Below, one piece after another: positions 35,174-47,808 of a stretch of DNA of 64,000 bases; within the stretch, counting starts at the first letter, position 1, and every line of letters starts with the position of its first letter. This DNA comes from Onchocerca volvulus. Taxonomy: Eukaryota; Nematoda; Chromadorea; Rhabditida; Onchocercidae. The stretch is taken from contig HG738138.1 in assembly GCA_000499405.2 (NCBI GenBank), positions 20,251,753 through 20,315,752 of the forward strand, given 5' to 3'. The notes below the pieces were generated by a model that was given only the letters and a program-made list of their open reading frames with translations, was not told the origin of the DNA and made no database searches. The translations under genes were made by a program, and so were the position numbers.

Positions 35174-38100
35174 ATGCCTGTGGTCAAACGAGGACTCGTC
35201 GCCCCACAAAATACATTCCTAGAAAATGTTATCAGGCGTTGCAATAATTCTGGTAAGCACAATCTTTTCTAATTTCCAAAAAATTCGATCTAAATATTGT
35301 GCACAGAAATACCTCTGAAGGCTAAACTTAAATTATTAGAATTTAAATTAGAGATCCTCAGATACTGTAGTTTTAGAACTATTTCTAAAGCTTTATTGGA
35401 GAATGTTTCTGTAACGAAAATTCAAACATCTTTGTGGTACATACTTTGTCTCAAATTACCTTCTTTTTTATTGAAAAGGGGAATTAAAATAAATTACACT
35501 CGATTCGGAAACTGAGAAACTCTCCTCTAATATTTCAAATATTTTAATAAATTTTTCATAGACAGTATCTTTTTGCAGATACCAGTTTTATATTGGCAAA
35601 CGCTCAAATAGCAGAATATCCGATCGTATATTGCAACGATGGCTTTTCCAAGATGATAGGATATTCCAGGGCTGAAATTATGCAGAAACCTTGCTCGTGA
35701 GTTTACAAATTAATTTTTTAAACTTCATACTTTTCTACTTTTTTTTCTAAATTGATCAAATATGACTTTATCATATTGATATCAATGCAACTATTCCATT
35801 CCATGTACAACATTTCCACTGTTTTATGGAAATGATTGATTGTGAATGGCATAATTCATTTTGATAGATATTTCTTTATTTATTGATAATTTCATTTTGA
35901 AGACTTTCCTTTATGCATGCGGAGTACAGTGGACCTGAAGCAGTGAAGAAGATTCAAAATGCGCTAGATTTATGTCAATATGAACAAACAGAAATTGGTT
36001 TACGCAAGAAGAACAGTTCTTTTTTTTTTTTTTTTTAAACTATTTAGTAATATTTGAATAAGTTAATTGTGAATTTAAGCTAATTCTTGAAAAACTGAAA
36101 CAACTGAAAAGTGAACGAAAAATGAAGGCCTATGAGAGTGCATTTACTACAAAAAAAATGTTTCTTTGTATTTTAATTAAACTTTGCCATGTCGATCACT
36201 CTCTAGCATTATTCCTTCGAATTATCGGTCCAGTATCAGTTCTGATTCCATTTTAATTTAAATTAAGCTAACTTCTCATTTAGCTTAAAAATTTTCCAGG
36301 AAGTGTCCTTTGGCTATTAGTGCACATCGCCCCTATCAAGAATGATCGTAATCAAGTGGTATTGTACTTGTGCCAATTCAGGGATATCACACCTCTTAAA
36401 CAGCCACTTGATGATGAAAATAATAAAGGTGAAGATTTTTTGCTTTCAACAGAATCACAGTAGACGCTTTCTATGAAATTCTGATTTAATTATTTCCTTT
36501 CATACGGTCTAAGTATCTTAAAGAAGTCTTCTAATGCAAAGAAAAGCTTATTGCGAACAACTGCATCATTTTTCCTTTTCCCTCCATGTCATATACAAAA
36601 CCTGAATACTTTATTTCCAACAAAGTTTGACAAAAGAAAATTTTTAGATCTACAATTTTTACATCAATTAGAACCATCCTACTCGGGACTGAAACAAGTG
36701 ATGGGCTCCAAGATAAAAGAATACTTCTGAAAAAAGAATAATCTTGTAGACCTGGAAATAATAGTAATTAGCATGAAGTATTGTGTTTGTGTCTTGTTTC
36801 ACATAAATATAAAATCAGGTCTGATTTTGAGATATCAGAGATCATGATCATTTGAAATCATTGATCGTCACTTCGGCACCCTAAACAACACCTCAATATT
36901 AAATGATGAACATTATCTTTTTTATTCAGGCTTCTCACGAATTTTACAAATTGCAAGAATTGCAAAAAGCAGACAACAGTTTAATCATATTGAAACAAAA
37001 GATCTGCACAAGACGGCGAGCGTAACTTCGTCAAACTTCAATCAGGTTATCAAAGTTTGTGTTTGCTATACTTTCATTTTCTTTTCATTTGCACCACTTC
37101 TTATAACTCCAGTCTTTCATTTACATTTTCATATCATTTCAAAATGCAATGATTTACTTTGTTATCAATGCTACCATCACTGGATTTCACTAACATGAGT
37201 GTTACAACTATGTCCTAATGTTCTATTTGTTCTTCCAAAAGATCGGACATAAATTTTTAAACAAATCATCCGCTATTTTTACTAACAGACAGTCATGAGA
37301 ATAAGCGAAAATTACTGTCAGTGGTGAGAAAAAGCTTATCAGCTGTACCATCAGGTAATGAATCTCGGTGGTGATTTGTTGCCACAGTATCGACAGGAAA
37401 CACCAAAAACATCACCACACATCATTTTGCATTATTCGACATTTAAAACAATATGGGATTGGTCCATTTTGGCACTTACTTTCTACACTGCTTTTATCGT
37501 ACCTTACAATATTGCCTTCAAGGTCATCTTTTCTTCTTTATCAATTAAGCCTCAAAGTAGCTTTTTTACGGAAATAAAGCACAATTAAAAACATTCAAAT
37601 ATCATTTTTTGTTGAATAATTTTTTTCCGTTATTAAAACGAAATCTCTAGATTTCTAATTAATTTTTCTCGTAAAATTTCACTTTTACAATTTCTTATTA
37701 AAGCATTTCCGTTACCGTTACTAATTAGTTAACAAAACCTAATCTCAAGATGGTACTATTAAAAGTGCTTCACGAAATGAGCAGTATATATCTGTAGACA
37801 CGAGAACATCCACCTCGTGGCACCATTGATATGGTCGCTCTTATGGATTCTATCGTTGATGTAATATTTTTTGCCGATATTTTATTAAATTTTCATACAA
37901 CATTCGTTGGCCCTGGTGGTGAAGTAAGTTTTGCTTGAATAGCAAAAATTGAGAATAATTTAAATCAGGTGAAGTGCGAATTTGTTATTATTAAATTTTA
38001 TGATAGTGAGGAATTAAAATCTATATTTTTCGAATTAATTATAACTTGCCGAGCAAACCGAGAAGCGTACTTTCTTAACGTTTTCGTTCTCTGTAATTGG

Positions 38101-41100
38101 GCAAACTTAAACAAATGCAATAACTATTATTCGTAAGCAGTTTTCTTTAAGAAATATAAAAAATACGAAATGAGAAAAGCTTTTTTAGATTAGCGCTCAA
38201 AATTATGTATCAATATTTATATATGTCTATCTGCTATTTCACTTAATTTTTCGAATTTTCTTTCAAAATACTTGTATATTAAATTTCTTAAGATTTTAAA
38301 ACTTTAGTGAGTTATTTTAGTAAATAAGTTATAATAGTTTATTTCGCGCCAAAATCGATAAATATTATATATAAATCTTATGAAAATTATGCGCTTATTT
38401 TTTCAGGTAGTAATTGATCCGAACATAATTAGGTATAATTATTTTAAGTCATGGTTTATTATCGATCTTCTTTCTTGTCTTCCATATGATATATTTTATA
38501 TGTTTAAGCACAATGATGAGGTAAGTTATTTATATTTTAAGTGATTATTTCGGTACTTCTTGATAACTTTTTCCACCTTTTAAATACATTAATTTATGTC
38601 ATGACTCAGGCGAGGTTTCATTGCAGTTTTTGTTTATTAATATTATTCAATGATGTTTTGAGTGATTCTGGTGAACAGTTAAAAACGATTCTTTGCAGAG
38701 AATGGGATCATTACTAAGTGCATTGAAAGTAGTACGTTTGCTTCGTCTTGGACGTGTAGCACGTAAACTTGATAACTATCTCGAATACGGAGCAGCGACG
38801 TTACTTTTACTTTTATGTGCTTATGTACTCGTTGCTCACTGGTTAGCCTGTGTATGGTTTTCTATCGGTGAATATGAAGTTAAGATAAAGGTTTATTTTC
38901 GTGTTATCTTTAAATTTTCTAAAACTCACCGTATAAATATTCAGATGTGCACAGTGGCACGGCATGTTATCATCCATTCTTTCGTAATAACGATTAGTGA
39001 TTAAGTTGATGGAAGTAAAAGTGATGTCTCAAGATATTGGCATTCTAAGCTTCAGAAAACAAACATTTCATCTTTCAATTGTTCAAGGTTTCACGCAAGT
39101 ACGCATTATTTTAGATTTTTTTTCAGTTTTTAGTACCATCCATGCCTGAAGGATGGTTGACGAAGCTATCGAAGGAATTGAACTCTCCCTTTAATTATAC
39201 CTTCAAGGATAGGATGAAGCTGGTTGGTGGACCTCAACGAAGTTCTGCTTACATTAGTGGTAAAACCGTTCAGATCTGCAATAATATTATTTTATTACTA
39301 TTGAACGGCATGTACACATTAATGAAGTTTTTTGATTTCATTTCTTGCTTTTGTCATCTTCGTTCCTCCATTTTCCAATCAGTAATCTTTGAATCCTTAG
39401 AATTTTCAAATAAATTTTGAAAAATAAAAAATCATTAAATTTATTCGCAGCATTGTATTTCACGATGTCCTGCTTATCAACAGTTGGATTTGGCAATATA
39501 GCATCAACAACTGATAATGAGAAAGTATTCGGCGTATGCATGATGATCATCGCCGCACTCCTTTATGCTGCTATATTTGGCCATATGACTAATATTATAC
39601 AACAAATGACATCTGCCACTATAAGGTGACTGATAATTCAATATCATATCCATCATTTTGGTGAAAGACAATTATGCTTGGAATATGATCTTCGATAAAA
39701 GCATAGGACAGAAAAATGAGTGCAAAAAGATACTAAATGAAATTCTTTTCATAATTGGAAGATCAAAGTTATTGAGGAAATACAATTTCAAATTATATAC
39801 AAACAATTTCGAGTTCTTTCAGATATCACGACATGATAGCAAATGTCCGCGAATTCATCAAATTACAGGAAGTACCGAGTGAGCTTGCTGAACGGATAAT
39901 GGACTACGTAGTTAGTACCTGGGCCATGACTAAGGGAATTGATACATCAAAGGTATTTCATTTTCTTGACAAAATTATTAAAAAGAAATGAGTTCATTAA
40001 GCAAATTTTTAACATCAATTTTCGAGAAAAACATCGACAAATTGGGGTAAAAAAGACCTAAATCAGTGAAACTTTAAATTTTAACTGTGAAATTGTATGC
40101 ATCAATCAGGATTTAATCCATTTGTTTGAAACGATGAACTACCTAAGGTACTCAGCTATTGTCCGAAAGATATGAAAGCAGATATTTGTGTGCATCTGAA
40201 TAGAAAGGTATTCAACGAACATGCATGTTTTCGTCTTGCTTCTGATGGTTGTCTTCGAGAATTTGCCGTGCATTTGGAGGTGACCCATTTCCTGTTTGTT
40301 TCTGAAATTTTAAAAAAAATATTTTTGAGCTGTGAGAGATCCAGAATATTTTTTATACAGTAGACCTTAAATCTTCATAATTGTGAAATTTATGAAGCTA
40401 GTTGAACATCTCATCTAAATGACTGGGCTCCAGTAATATCAAAACAGTAGCCTATATTTCTCAGAAACTTTGTAAGGCTTTGGCTTACGAAAATGAATAT
40501 TTTAAATCACCAGTTGCCATATGATGCAGAATATCTTGTGCCGAATCATCACACATTCTGACCATATTGATGATAAAACTACAAATTAACAGAGAAAAAA
40601 ATTTGCTGATTTAAAAATCTCAATGGAAGATTGCAGAGTAATCATGCAGCTCCCGGTGATTTAATTTATCATACTGGAGAATCGGTTGATGCGCTGTGGT
40701 TTGTTGTATCGGGATCGCTCGAAGTGATACAGGACGACGAAGTTGTCGCAATCCTAGGTATTGTTTATTTTTAAAATCGTACATTTATATGTCAAATATC
40801 CCTTTTTTTTTATATCAGATTTAAAAATTGACTGCAACTGCTTCTATTTTATGATATTTCCGTCCTATTGCTAGGTTTAAAATAGAAGTAATGGTTTTCA
40901 CTGTTGCTACTAATTTATGCTAACTTTTAGGAAAAGGTGATGTCTTTGGTGATGAATTTTGGAAACAATTTGGGACAGGTCAAAGCGCTGCCAATGTTCG
41001 TGCTCTCACTTACACAGATTTACATTCCATAAAAAAAAATAAACTTATGGAGGTAAATGGATCATTTTCCACATTTCAGTGACAACTTAATAAAGTCTCA

Positions 41101-43063
41101 AAAAACTATATTTTTCTGAAAGCTTGCAGAAAGTAAGAGGATATGGTTGACGCTTTAGTTTTAAATCTACTAGATAAGCAGTAATCTTTGATCCTAGAAG
41201 ATGAAATAAGATTTTGAAAACTCTTTTTTGATTGCATGAGGGATTTTCTTTGGAGCTACTTATTAACTGCAAAAAACATTTTTATAAAGTATTTTATTAA
41301 AAAAAACTTTTTAAAAAAAAATTTTCAATAAAATTTAAATATTGTTTTAAGAAACCATTTTAGGTACTTGATTTTTATAAGGCATTCGCAAATTCGTTTG
41401 CTCGCAATTTGGTGCTAACCTACAACCTTACTCGTCGGGTACTTTTGCTTTAAATAATTTTTCTTTTTGATTTTTGATCATAATTACTGACAAAGAAACA
41501 TAATTAATGCACCGAAAAGAATCATTGGTTTCTAATTGTTTTTGGAATTCTTGCGTGTTTCAGTTAAAATTCCGTAAAGTAGTTGACGTGAAAAGAGAAA
41601 GAGAATTGGATGAAAGACGTAAAAACGAGAAACTCACGGTGCCAGCAGAACATCCTGTTCGGAAACTATTGTTTCGGATGCGTGAGAGATATTGTAGACG
41701 TCTACTTCCATCGCAGATCTTTGCTGATCTTGAACGGGTTGGTTTTTCATTTGGTAACATTAGAAAGTATAATGCATTTATAAGAGGCACCAGGTAATGC
41801 ATAGAGTTTTGAATTTTAAGACACTAAGAGAATGAGTGCTCGACATTTACCGATTCTGTTGAGTTAAGGCTTTAGATCGAGTTCTGTTCATGGCATATAT
41901 TGATTTTAGCAAATCAAGACAAAGTCATCGGGAGTACGACTAGCTTCTACTTCAGTGGATGATTTGCAGGAAGTGCGTTGGAGTGTAAATGTTCAGCGAA
42001 ATACCGATGCCATTGTAAGTTCTACTAGATAAGAGCTTGGCTCATCAAAAATTTTGGCTTTTTAAGTAATTCAAAAAAACTATCAAAATAAACAGAAAGT
42101 ACAGTTTCTATCCTTTATCCAGTCAACTATCGAGCTGCAAATTTTTTTTAGTACAGGCCTAATTGGTATCTAATAAACCAATGTAAGACTTGACAGGGAT
42201 GAATTATATTACAATTATATGTTGATTTTAATAATATCAGTTAAGAAATTACCTCCTGAACTGAAGATATGCTTCGAACGCATTGAGGAGAAATTGCATA
42301 CGGTTAATTATATCTCTCATAAACTGGAGAATTTGGAGAAGCTTGTCTTCGGATTATATGATCAAGCTGGAGGTATGTTTTATTGACGCTTTTTCTGGTG
42401 AAATTTCATGCATACTTGCATTTTTTGAGAAGCACTTTTTAGACGTACGTGGAAAGGAATTCATTTTTTTACACTTTTACTTTGTTTAAAACAAATATGA
42501 AAACAAAAAAACCACATAAAAGTGCATGAGAAAATGTGTTCGTCGTGCTGTGCGCAATGTTAGAGAATTTAAAATATTGTGTAATACAAATCATTAAGAG
42601 CCGCCTCTCCCCACTAAACGGATCATTCCTCTATTCATAAGTTCTTTTATTGTTTATCTGTTCATCTCTTTCGAATTTACTAAATGAAGTGATTAAGATT
42701 GTCGAGCAATGTTCAGAAATCTTAGAAATTTAACAACAGTGAGAATTTTTCTGCAATGTAGGTAGTAATAAAGTGAATATTAACGGATCAAAGGACAGTG
42801 AACAACGATTGTCATTAGCTCCAACGATGGCAATGGATTTGACGAGTCGAACGATTCCGGATCAGTGTGCGCCATTTAGTTCATCGCCGTATACTGAATC
42901 CACAACACCGTTACCCATTTGTATTCCACCGCTACAGGATCTCAGTACGGATGACGGAAATGGTGAATTCCAGACGTCAACGCCAAATTTTGACACGCTG
43001 ATATATGTCGAAGATGAAATAGCAAATGGCAGTTTGAGTCCACCCAAGCTGAAACGTATTTGA
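35174..43063 (+). CDS. egl-2: EAG-type voltage-gated potassium channel (KCNH1/EGL-2 family)
   Basis: Complete, 20 exons, ~916 residues, every junction GT-AG and in phase: 35174-35252, 35579-35696, 35903-36015, 36300-36428, 36930-37045, 37355-37522, 37798-37923, 38407-38520, 38699-38890, 39127-39259, 39451-39625, 39823-39952, 40148-40279, 40637-40757, 40931-41052, 41364-41438, 41564-41737, 41910-42014, 42246-42372, 42762-43063. The EAG/PAS N-terminus ([18 protein letters not shown]) spans residues ~6-145. S1 is near [15 protein letters not shown]. The S4 sensor is [16 protein letters not shown] (~329-344). The selectivity filter TVGFGN is at ~440-445, followed by S6. The C-linker and cyclic-nucleotide-binding homology domain ([20 protein letters not shown]) cover ~480-680. 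A C-terminal coiled coil (~775-816) probably directs tetramerisation. Known role: slow, voltage-gated K+ efflux controlling excitability of neurons and muscle. The start is fixed by an upstream in-frame stop and by matching the family's usual N-terminus. Confidence 0.97.
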
Positions 43064-44403
43064 TAACTTATCATATAACTAAATAGAAATTATTATTTTG
43101 AATCGACCAAGAATTTGCTTAATAATTAAATGTAGTTTTATAAGTTATTAATTAAACTGTTATGTGTTAGCAATCTGGCCTAATCCCCATCAATTAGACA
43201 TCCGATACAGGAAAAGCCTAGAGCCGTCACAGCATGGTGCAAGAATAATGGCAAACTCCTGAAAAATTCAAATGACTCTTGAAATTCAAAATTTTTGATT
43301 TGTAATTCAATTTGAATTAAGCTTAAATTAGAAATTATTTGTTCGTCTTGTATCTTAGCGTGCCTTTGATAATCTTTTTATTTACCTAAAACTTTGAGTT
43401 GCGCAAAAAACCTTCATCGTTTCGATCGTCGTACTTCTCAAACATACAAATTTTTCAAAAACTAGACTATTACCTACTTTATTGCTGAATTCTATAATCT
43501 TTCTGTAAATGAGTTTGTTTTACTGCGGACATCGAGGAAGAAAAGAGAAGGATGTTGCTTTTGCATTGACCATATTTTTTCTGGATATTTTCGCTCTCTA
43601 TGGCTGTAATTACTGTTAAATTTCATTTTGTATTTGATTTGTGAAAACTACCATTCGAAAGTCTAAAATCAATTAATCTTAATGATGTGTGATTCTGAAA
43701 GCTTTTAGTTCTGAAATTCTAAACTTAATTAAACTTATTCCTTATTTTCTTTAAATAATTTATTAACTATTCAGCAACTATGTTGATGCATTTAGTCACG
43801 TACTCATTTCTTAATTCGCTGAAAATGCTTTTGTGAAGAAACTTTACTAAGTTTGATTTGCCGATATTAATTCCTATTCCATTGTAAAGTTCATTTCCTC
43901 GAACTTTATTGTAATTTTCAGTTGTCCTCAAATTCTTTGTGATATGAAAAAGATAGGTTGATAACTATACAAATGTTTTAATCTTAAAAACACTTTAAAG
44001 AAAAAAAAAAAAAAAAAAACGAATTTATTGAACGAAATCGATGGAAGGTTTGAATTATTTGGAAGAAAGAAAGGAGAAGATAATGGGAGAAAGAGAAATA
44101 TATTTTGAAATTCATTTACCACAAATATTTTTGACTAGAAAAATTCACATACAGTAATAAACTCACTGGGAAAAGTATTGATTGCATTTATAAGCCAGAT
44201 CAGAATTGTTTTTATTTGTTAAATATATTGAACTTTAATGATGCAAATTTACATGTCCAGTGCGATAATAAAGAGATGGGCCCTCTTTATCTAGAAAAGT
44301 TCTTATTTCAAGCAAGCACTTTGAAATCAAAATGAAATTCAGTAATTTGCTTCATCACATCACAAAACTATTGCAGACAACATGTAAATGATTAAGTAAT
44401 AGC
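43064..44403. other. Convergent 3' intergenic region
   Basis: Lies between the EAG stop (plus) and the Ly6-like stop (minus), so it holds both 3' untranslated regions. AT-rich, with no further gene seen. An 18-A run at about 44002-44019 is the only simple tract of note. Confidence 0.4.
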
Positions 44404-45747
44404 TTAAAGTGGCTTGGTTGGAGGCATCCGTGGAAAAGTATTTGTCGAAAAAATGCTGGCGTCGCTTTGATGTGGATTCTGAATATAAGTTTGCTTTAAA
44501 GCAACTTTTTTCATTGCACTGATCACTAGAACAGAAACACCAATGTTCCGTTATATCATACTGAAAGGATTTCTATATTTCGATCAATTTTTGTTCATTC
44601 AAACAAAACTGATATTGATCTTTTGCGATTTTATCCTAAATGAATAATTTTTGGAATTTCATATCTTTTTAGGAAATGAAATTTTGTAAAAAAGTGAAGG
44701 AAATTTATAGAATTCATTAATTATGGATCAAATTTTCATTTGAATTTTAAAACTCAATAAATTTATTTTGGCACAACTTATTTTTTTACTTTGAATTTGA
44801 TCCATAATTAAAATTGACACATAATGGGGAAATACTTGGAAATGATAAAATTTGCTGCATGTAAAGTCATACATTTCACATAAAAGATTGCAAAATGACA
44901 AAAACAAGTTTGAAACTCATAAAATCTGCAAAAACATCTATGTTGCAAAAAGATTTACCATATCAAAATCAGATGGCAAATAATTGCCGATTTGAGAAAC
45001 TCGTGAGTGTGGGCCAAGACCAAGTTGCGAATGTTGATCGCTAGTCAAGAATTGCGAAGAACAACCTCGTACGGTCCCTATAATCCCTCGTAGAGCTTGA
45101 AATAATAAGTACATGACGAGAGTTAAATGATAAAAATTTCAATTTGATGAGAAAACTTTGTTTTCTTATATCTTTTTTACTTCTTCAAAAGAAGCTCTCA
45201 AAATATCGACTTTACTAAATTTCCTGCTAAGTTTCCAATTTATGAGTTAGACTCCTTTCTTGCAAAATTGAAAATATAATGAAGTGCAAGCGCTCTCATT
45301 TACTAAACTTTCCGAATGCCACATTCTTAGTGACTTTTGAAAATTGCATAAATTACTCAAAACTTGAAAATGTAGTGTAATATATATCACATTGTTATAT
45401 TTAAAAATTTCGACCTCCTTACCAAGAACAGTGACCATTCCACTATGTCGATTGGTACCATTCAGATACATGATAAAGCAGGTCGATGGACAAAACTGAG
45501 TTATTTCAGGTGTATAATCTGATTTAGCGCAGCTCTGGTCACTCGCTGTAATGCCATAATTTCGTTTCAGGAAGAAATGTCTCCAATGCCAAACAATAAA
45601 ATCATTTGCACATGAATAACATCTGACCGCTTCCACAATGACAGTACCCGACTGGAAGTAGTAATGGAGAATAAAGATCAGAAGTGACAGATTGTGCAGT
45701 AAAAATATAGGCGCAAAGTATGAAATCATCGTGACCATTAAGTGCAC
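44404..45747 (-). CDS. Ly6/uPAR-like small cysteine-rich protein (nematode HOT-type)
   Basis: Three minus-strand exons join in phase: 45423-45747, 44959-45077 and 44404-44478 (TAA), ~172 residues. The N-terminus is hydrophobic (SLLIFILHYYF) and precedes CYSCAND at residues ~43-49. Further cysteines follow (SCAKS, FCPSTCF), and exon 2 carries VRGCSSQF. The CYSC start and RGC motif are typical of nematode Ly6-type proteins related to ODR-2/HOT, which are secreted or GPI-anchored. The C-terminus (FPRMPPTKPL) lacks the usual Asp-x-Cys-Asn and hydrophobic GPI tail, so it is either secreted or an atypical member. One caution: a strong acceptor (TACTTCCAG) within exon 1 near 45656 suggests the true signal peptide could sit on a separate upstream exon, the predicted N-terminus then being intronic. 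Confidence 0.7.
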
Positions 45748-46068
45748 AAAGCATTGACACTATAAATGTTACTGTTCATCTTCACCGATTGCGATCTTTT
45801 TCCCGCATTAATCGATAATGATCGTTGCAGCAATATTATTTTAAAAAAATTCTTCCTTCTGTCATCATTTAGTAGGAGATTTTCGTATATTCAATAGTTC
45901 AGCTTAGCAAAAATCCGATCCTAAAAATTCTTAAAAACAGTTTATCCAATTTACGTAAAAGTCACGAAAAATTCACACAGAATCGAAATCGCATTATCTT
46001 CGTCTTACATAAATTAACGTGTATATTAACGTAATCTACAAAAATAAAAAACTGAATTGTTCGTTGAG
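45748..46068. other. Upstream region of the Ly6-like gene
   Basis: AT-rich; probable promoter side of the minus-strand Ly6-like gene. Nothing distinctive seen. Confidence 0.4.
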
Positions 46069-46272
46069 GCTTTTGACACAACGTTGCAAGTTCTTCACCA
46101 ATTACTTTGAAGTTTTGACACAGCGTTTTATTCGAATAAGCGAGTGTTTCTATTTGGATACATCTATTTTTTTTAACCTCTCACATCTGTGACAATAAAA
46201 TTAAGTGAATGGACATTTTTATTTATATATACTAGGTGGATGGTTACGCGAAACGTGGTCCGGTAAAGCTAG
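46069..46272 (+). mobile_element. Second Helitron-like 3' end (degenerate)
   Basis: Carries the same body blocks as the copy at 26.5-26.7 kb: a TTTTGACACAACGTTGC-like block, an AGTTCTTCACCAATT block, CACATCTGTGAC, and ATTTTTATTTATATATA. It ends with an imperfect hairpin (about 46241-46260, with wobble pairs and a bulge), a spacer and CTAG at 46269-46272, followed by T. The hairpin sequence differs from the first copy while its position is kept, as expected for diverged members of one family. The 5' boundary is estimated. Confidence 0.5.
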
Positions 46273-46369
46273 TGTCCAATAAATTAACGTGATTGGTCCA
46301 GCTTCCCATTTAAAAAAAAAAAAAAAAAAGTGTCCAATAAATTAACGTGATTGGTCCATCTTCCCATTT
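46272..46369. repeat. 40-bp direct duplication separated by poly(A)
   Basis: Two 40-bp copies (46272-46311 and 46330-46369), identical except one base, flank an 18-A run. The first copy starts exactly at the Helitron-like CTAG end. Confidence 0.9.
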
Positions 46370-47767
46370 CTTATAAGTGAAATCTTTCTAAGATCAAAAT
46401 CTTATTTCCTCTAGTTCTCTTTGTCATAATATACGGAAAGAATATTTGGAGAAATTCAACAGCTTGTCTTCTTCCGAAAGAATCTTTAATCGAATGCATA
46501 GAATCAATCATAGATGGTCAAAATGGCTTTGCTTAAAGAGAATGGAACAACATTTTGTGCCATTCAAGTTCCTTTGCAACTATTAGTGATATATAGGCTT
46601 GCACTTCCATTTCCCTGATTATAACTCTGCCTTTGCTTCAGCAGATTATGCTGTGCATTATCGAGATTCAGGAGAATTGGTTTGGCCAGAAGAGCAGACC
46701 TAGCACCTGTCAAACAGCTTCATAGGCATATAATTATAGGATTCCAGCAATTATTATACTTTCAAGATCCTACTACTGAAACTATTGATATTACGAAATT
46801 TCAAAATTCAGCGAAGCTGTTTTAGAAGTAGCGCGTCATCAGCGATCAGGTATATAGAAATATCTCTCTCTCCTTAAATAATCACTAATACCTTCCTCTT
46901 TTTTATAAATAATTTAAAAAGAAGTGAATAATGTAAATAAGTTCTTTGCATTTCACTAAAGATAATGAAAAAAAGAGAAAAGATGAGAAACCTAATAATC
47001 CTATCTAATTCATTTCTGAAAAATTCAAAAAAATTTAAAGTACATGAAGCTAAATTTGAACATTCTAGAAAACTTTTCGCTTATTCCAAATTTATTAATA
47101 ATTTTATGTTTTGGTGTGCCGATTTCTTGAAGAAGTGAAGTAATCTACAAATTGCTCATTGAATGAAAAAACTAAAAATTGATGGAACTATGAAAGAAGA
47201 TTGCTTAATGAATAGATGAGTGGATAGGAAGGAAGAAATTATTGTTCCTTTCTAGGCAATAATGAGATTTAGTTTGGAGTGCCTGTAATACGGCAGCATT
47301 TACATGGAAATTCTATAGAACTGCAAGAACAACTACATTTTCTGGATTCCATGCCAAAATTTTAGTTTTTTAAATAGCCAAGATGTGGCTCTTTTCTTGT
47401 CTCTGAAAATAAATGACTAGGAAAGTATTCCTCATCCAAGCTTCAGTCTAAACCTAAATGATATTTTCGTATTTTGAAAATTCTCAAAAAAATTCAATTT
47501 GCGATATATTTTGGGACGAAAGTGGCGAAAGTTTAATAAATTAAATCTACCGCAGAAATTAAGTTGCTAACCCTTAGTTTTATTTCTTTTGAAAACCAAT
47601 TAATCTATGAAGAGTAGAAAAAAAAAATGTAAATGCTGGCATATATATTCGAAGATTAATGTTATGAACTGAGCCAAGACTTGCTTATTAGATGAGATTG
47701 CCCAAAGCGTAAAGTAATACATTTTAGTTATGAGGCAAAAAATTGGATTGGTATTTCAAATAATTAA

Positions 47768-47770
<3 letters not shown>

Positions 47771-47803
<33 letters not shown>
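47771..47803. repeat. TA dinucleotide microsatellite
   Basis: About 16 consecutive TA units. Confidence 0.95.

Positions 47804-47808
<5 letters not shown>

Noticed and set aside
37268..37354. Possible extra EAG exon between 37287 and 37352
   Set aside because: Its phase does not fit, while joining 37045 directly to 37355 gives the expected channel sequence without it.
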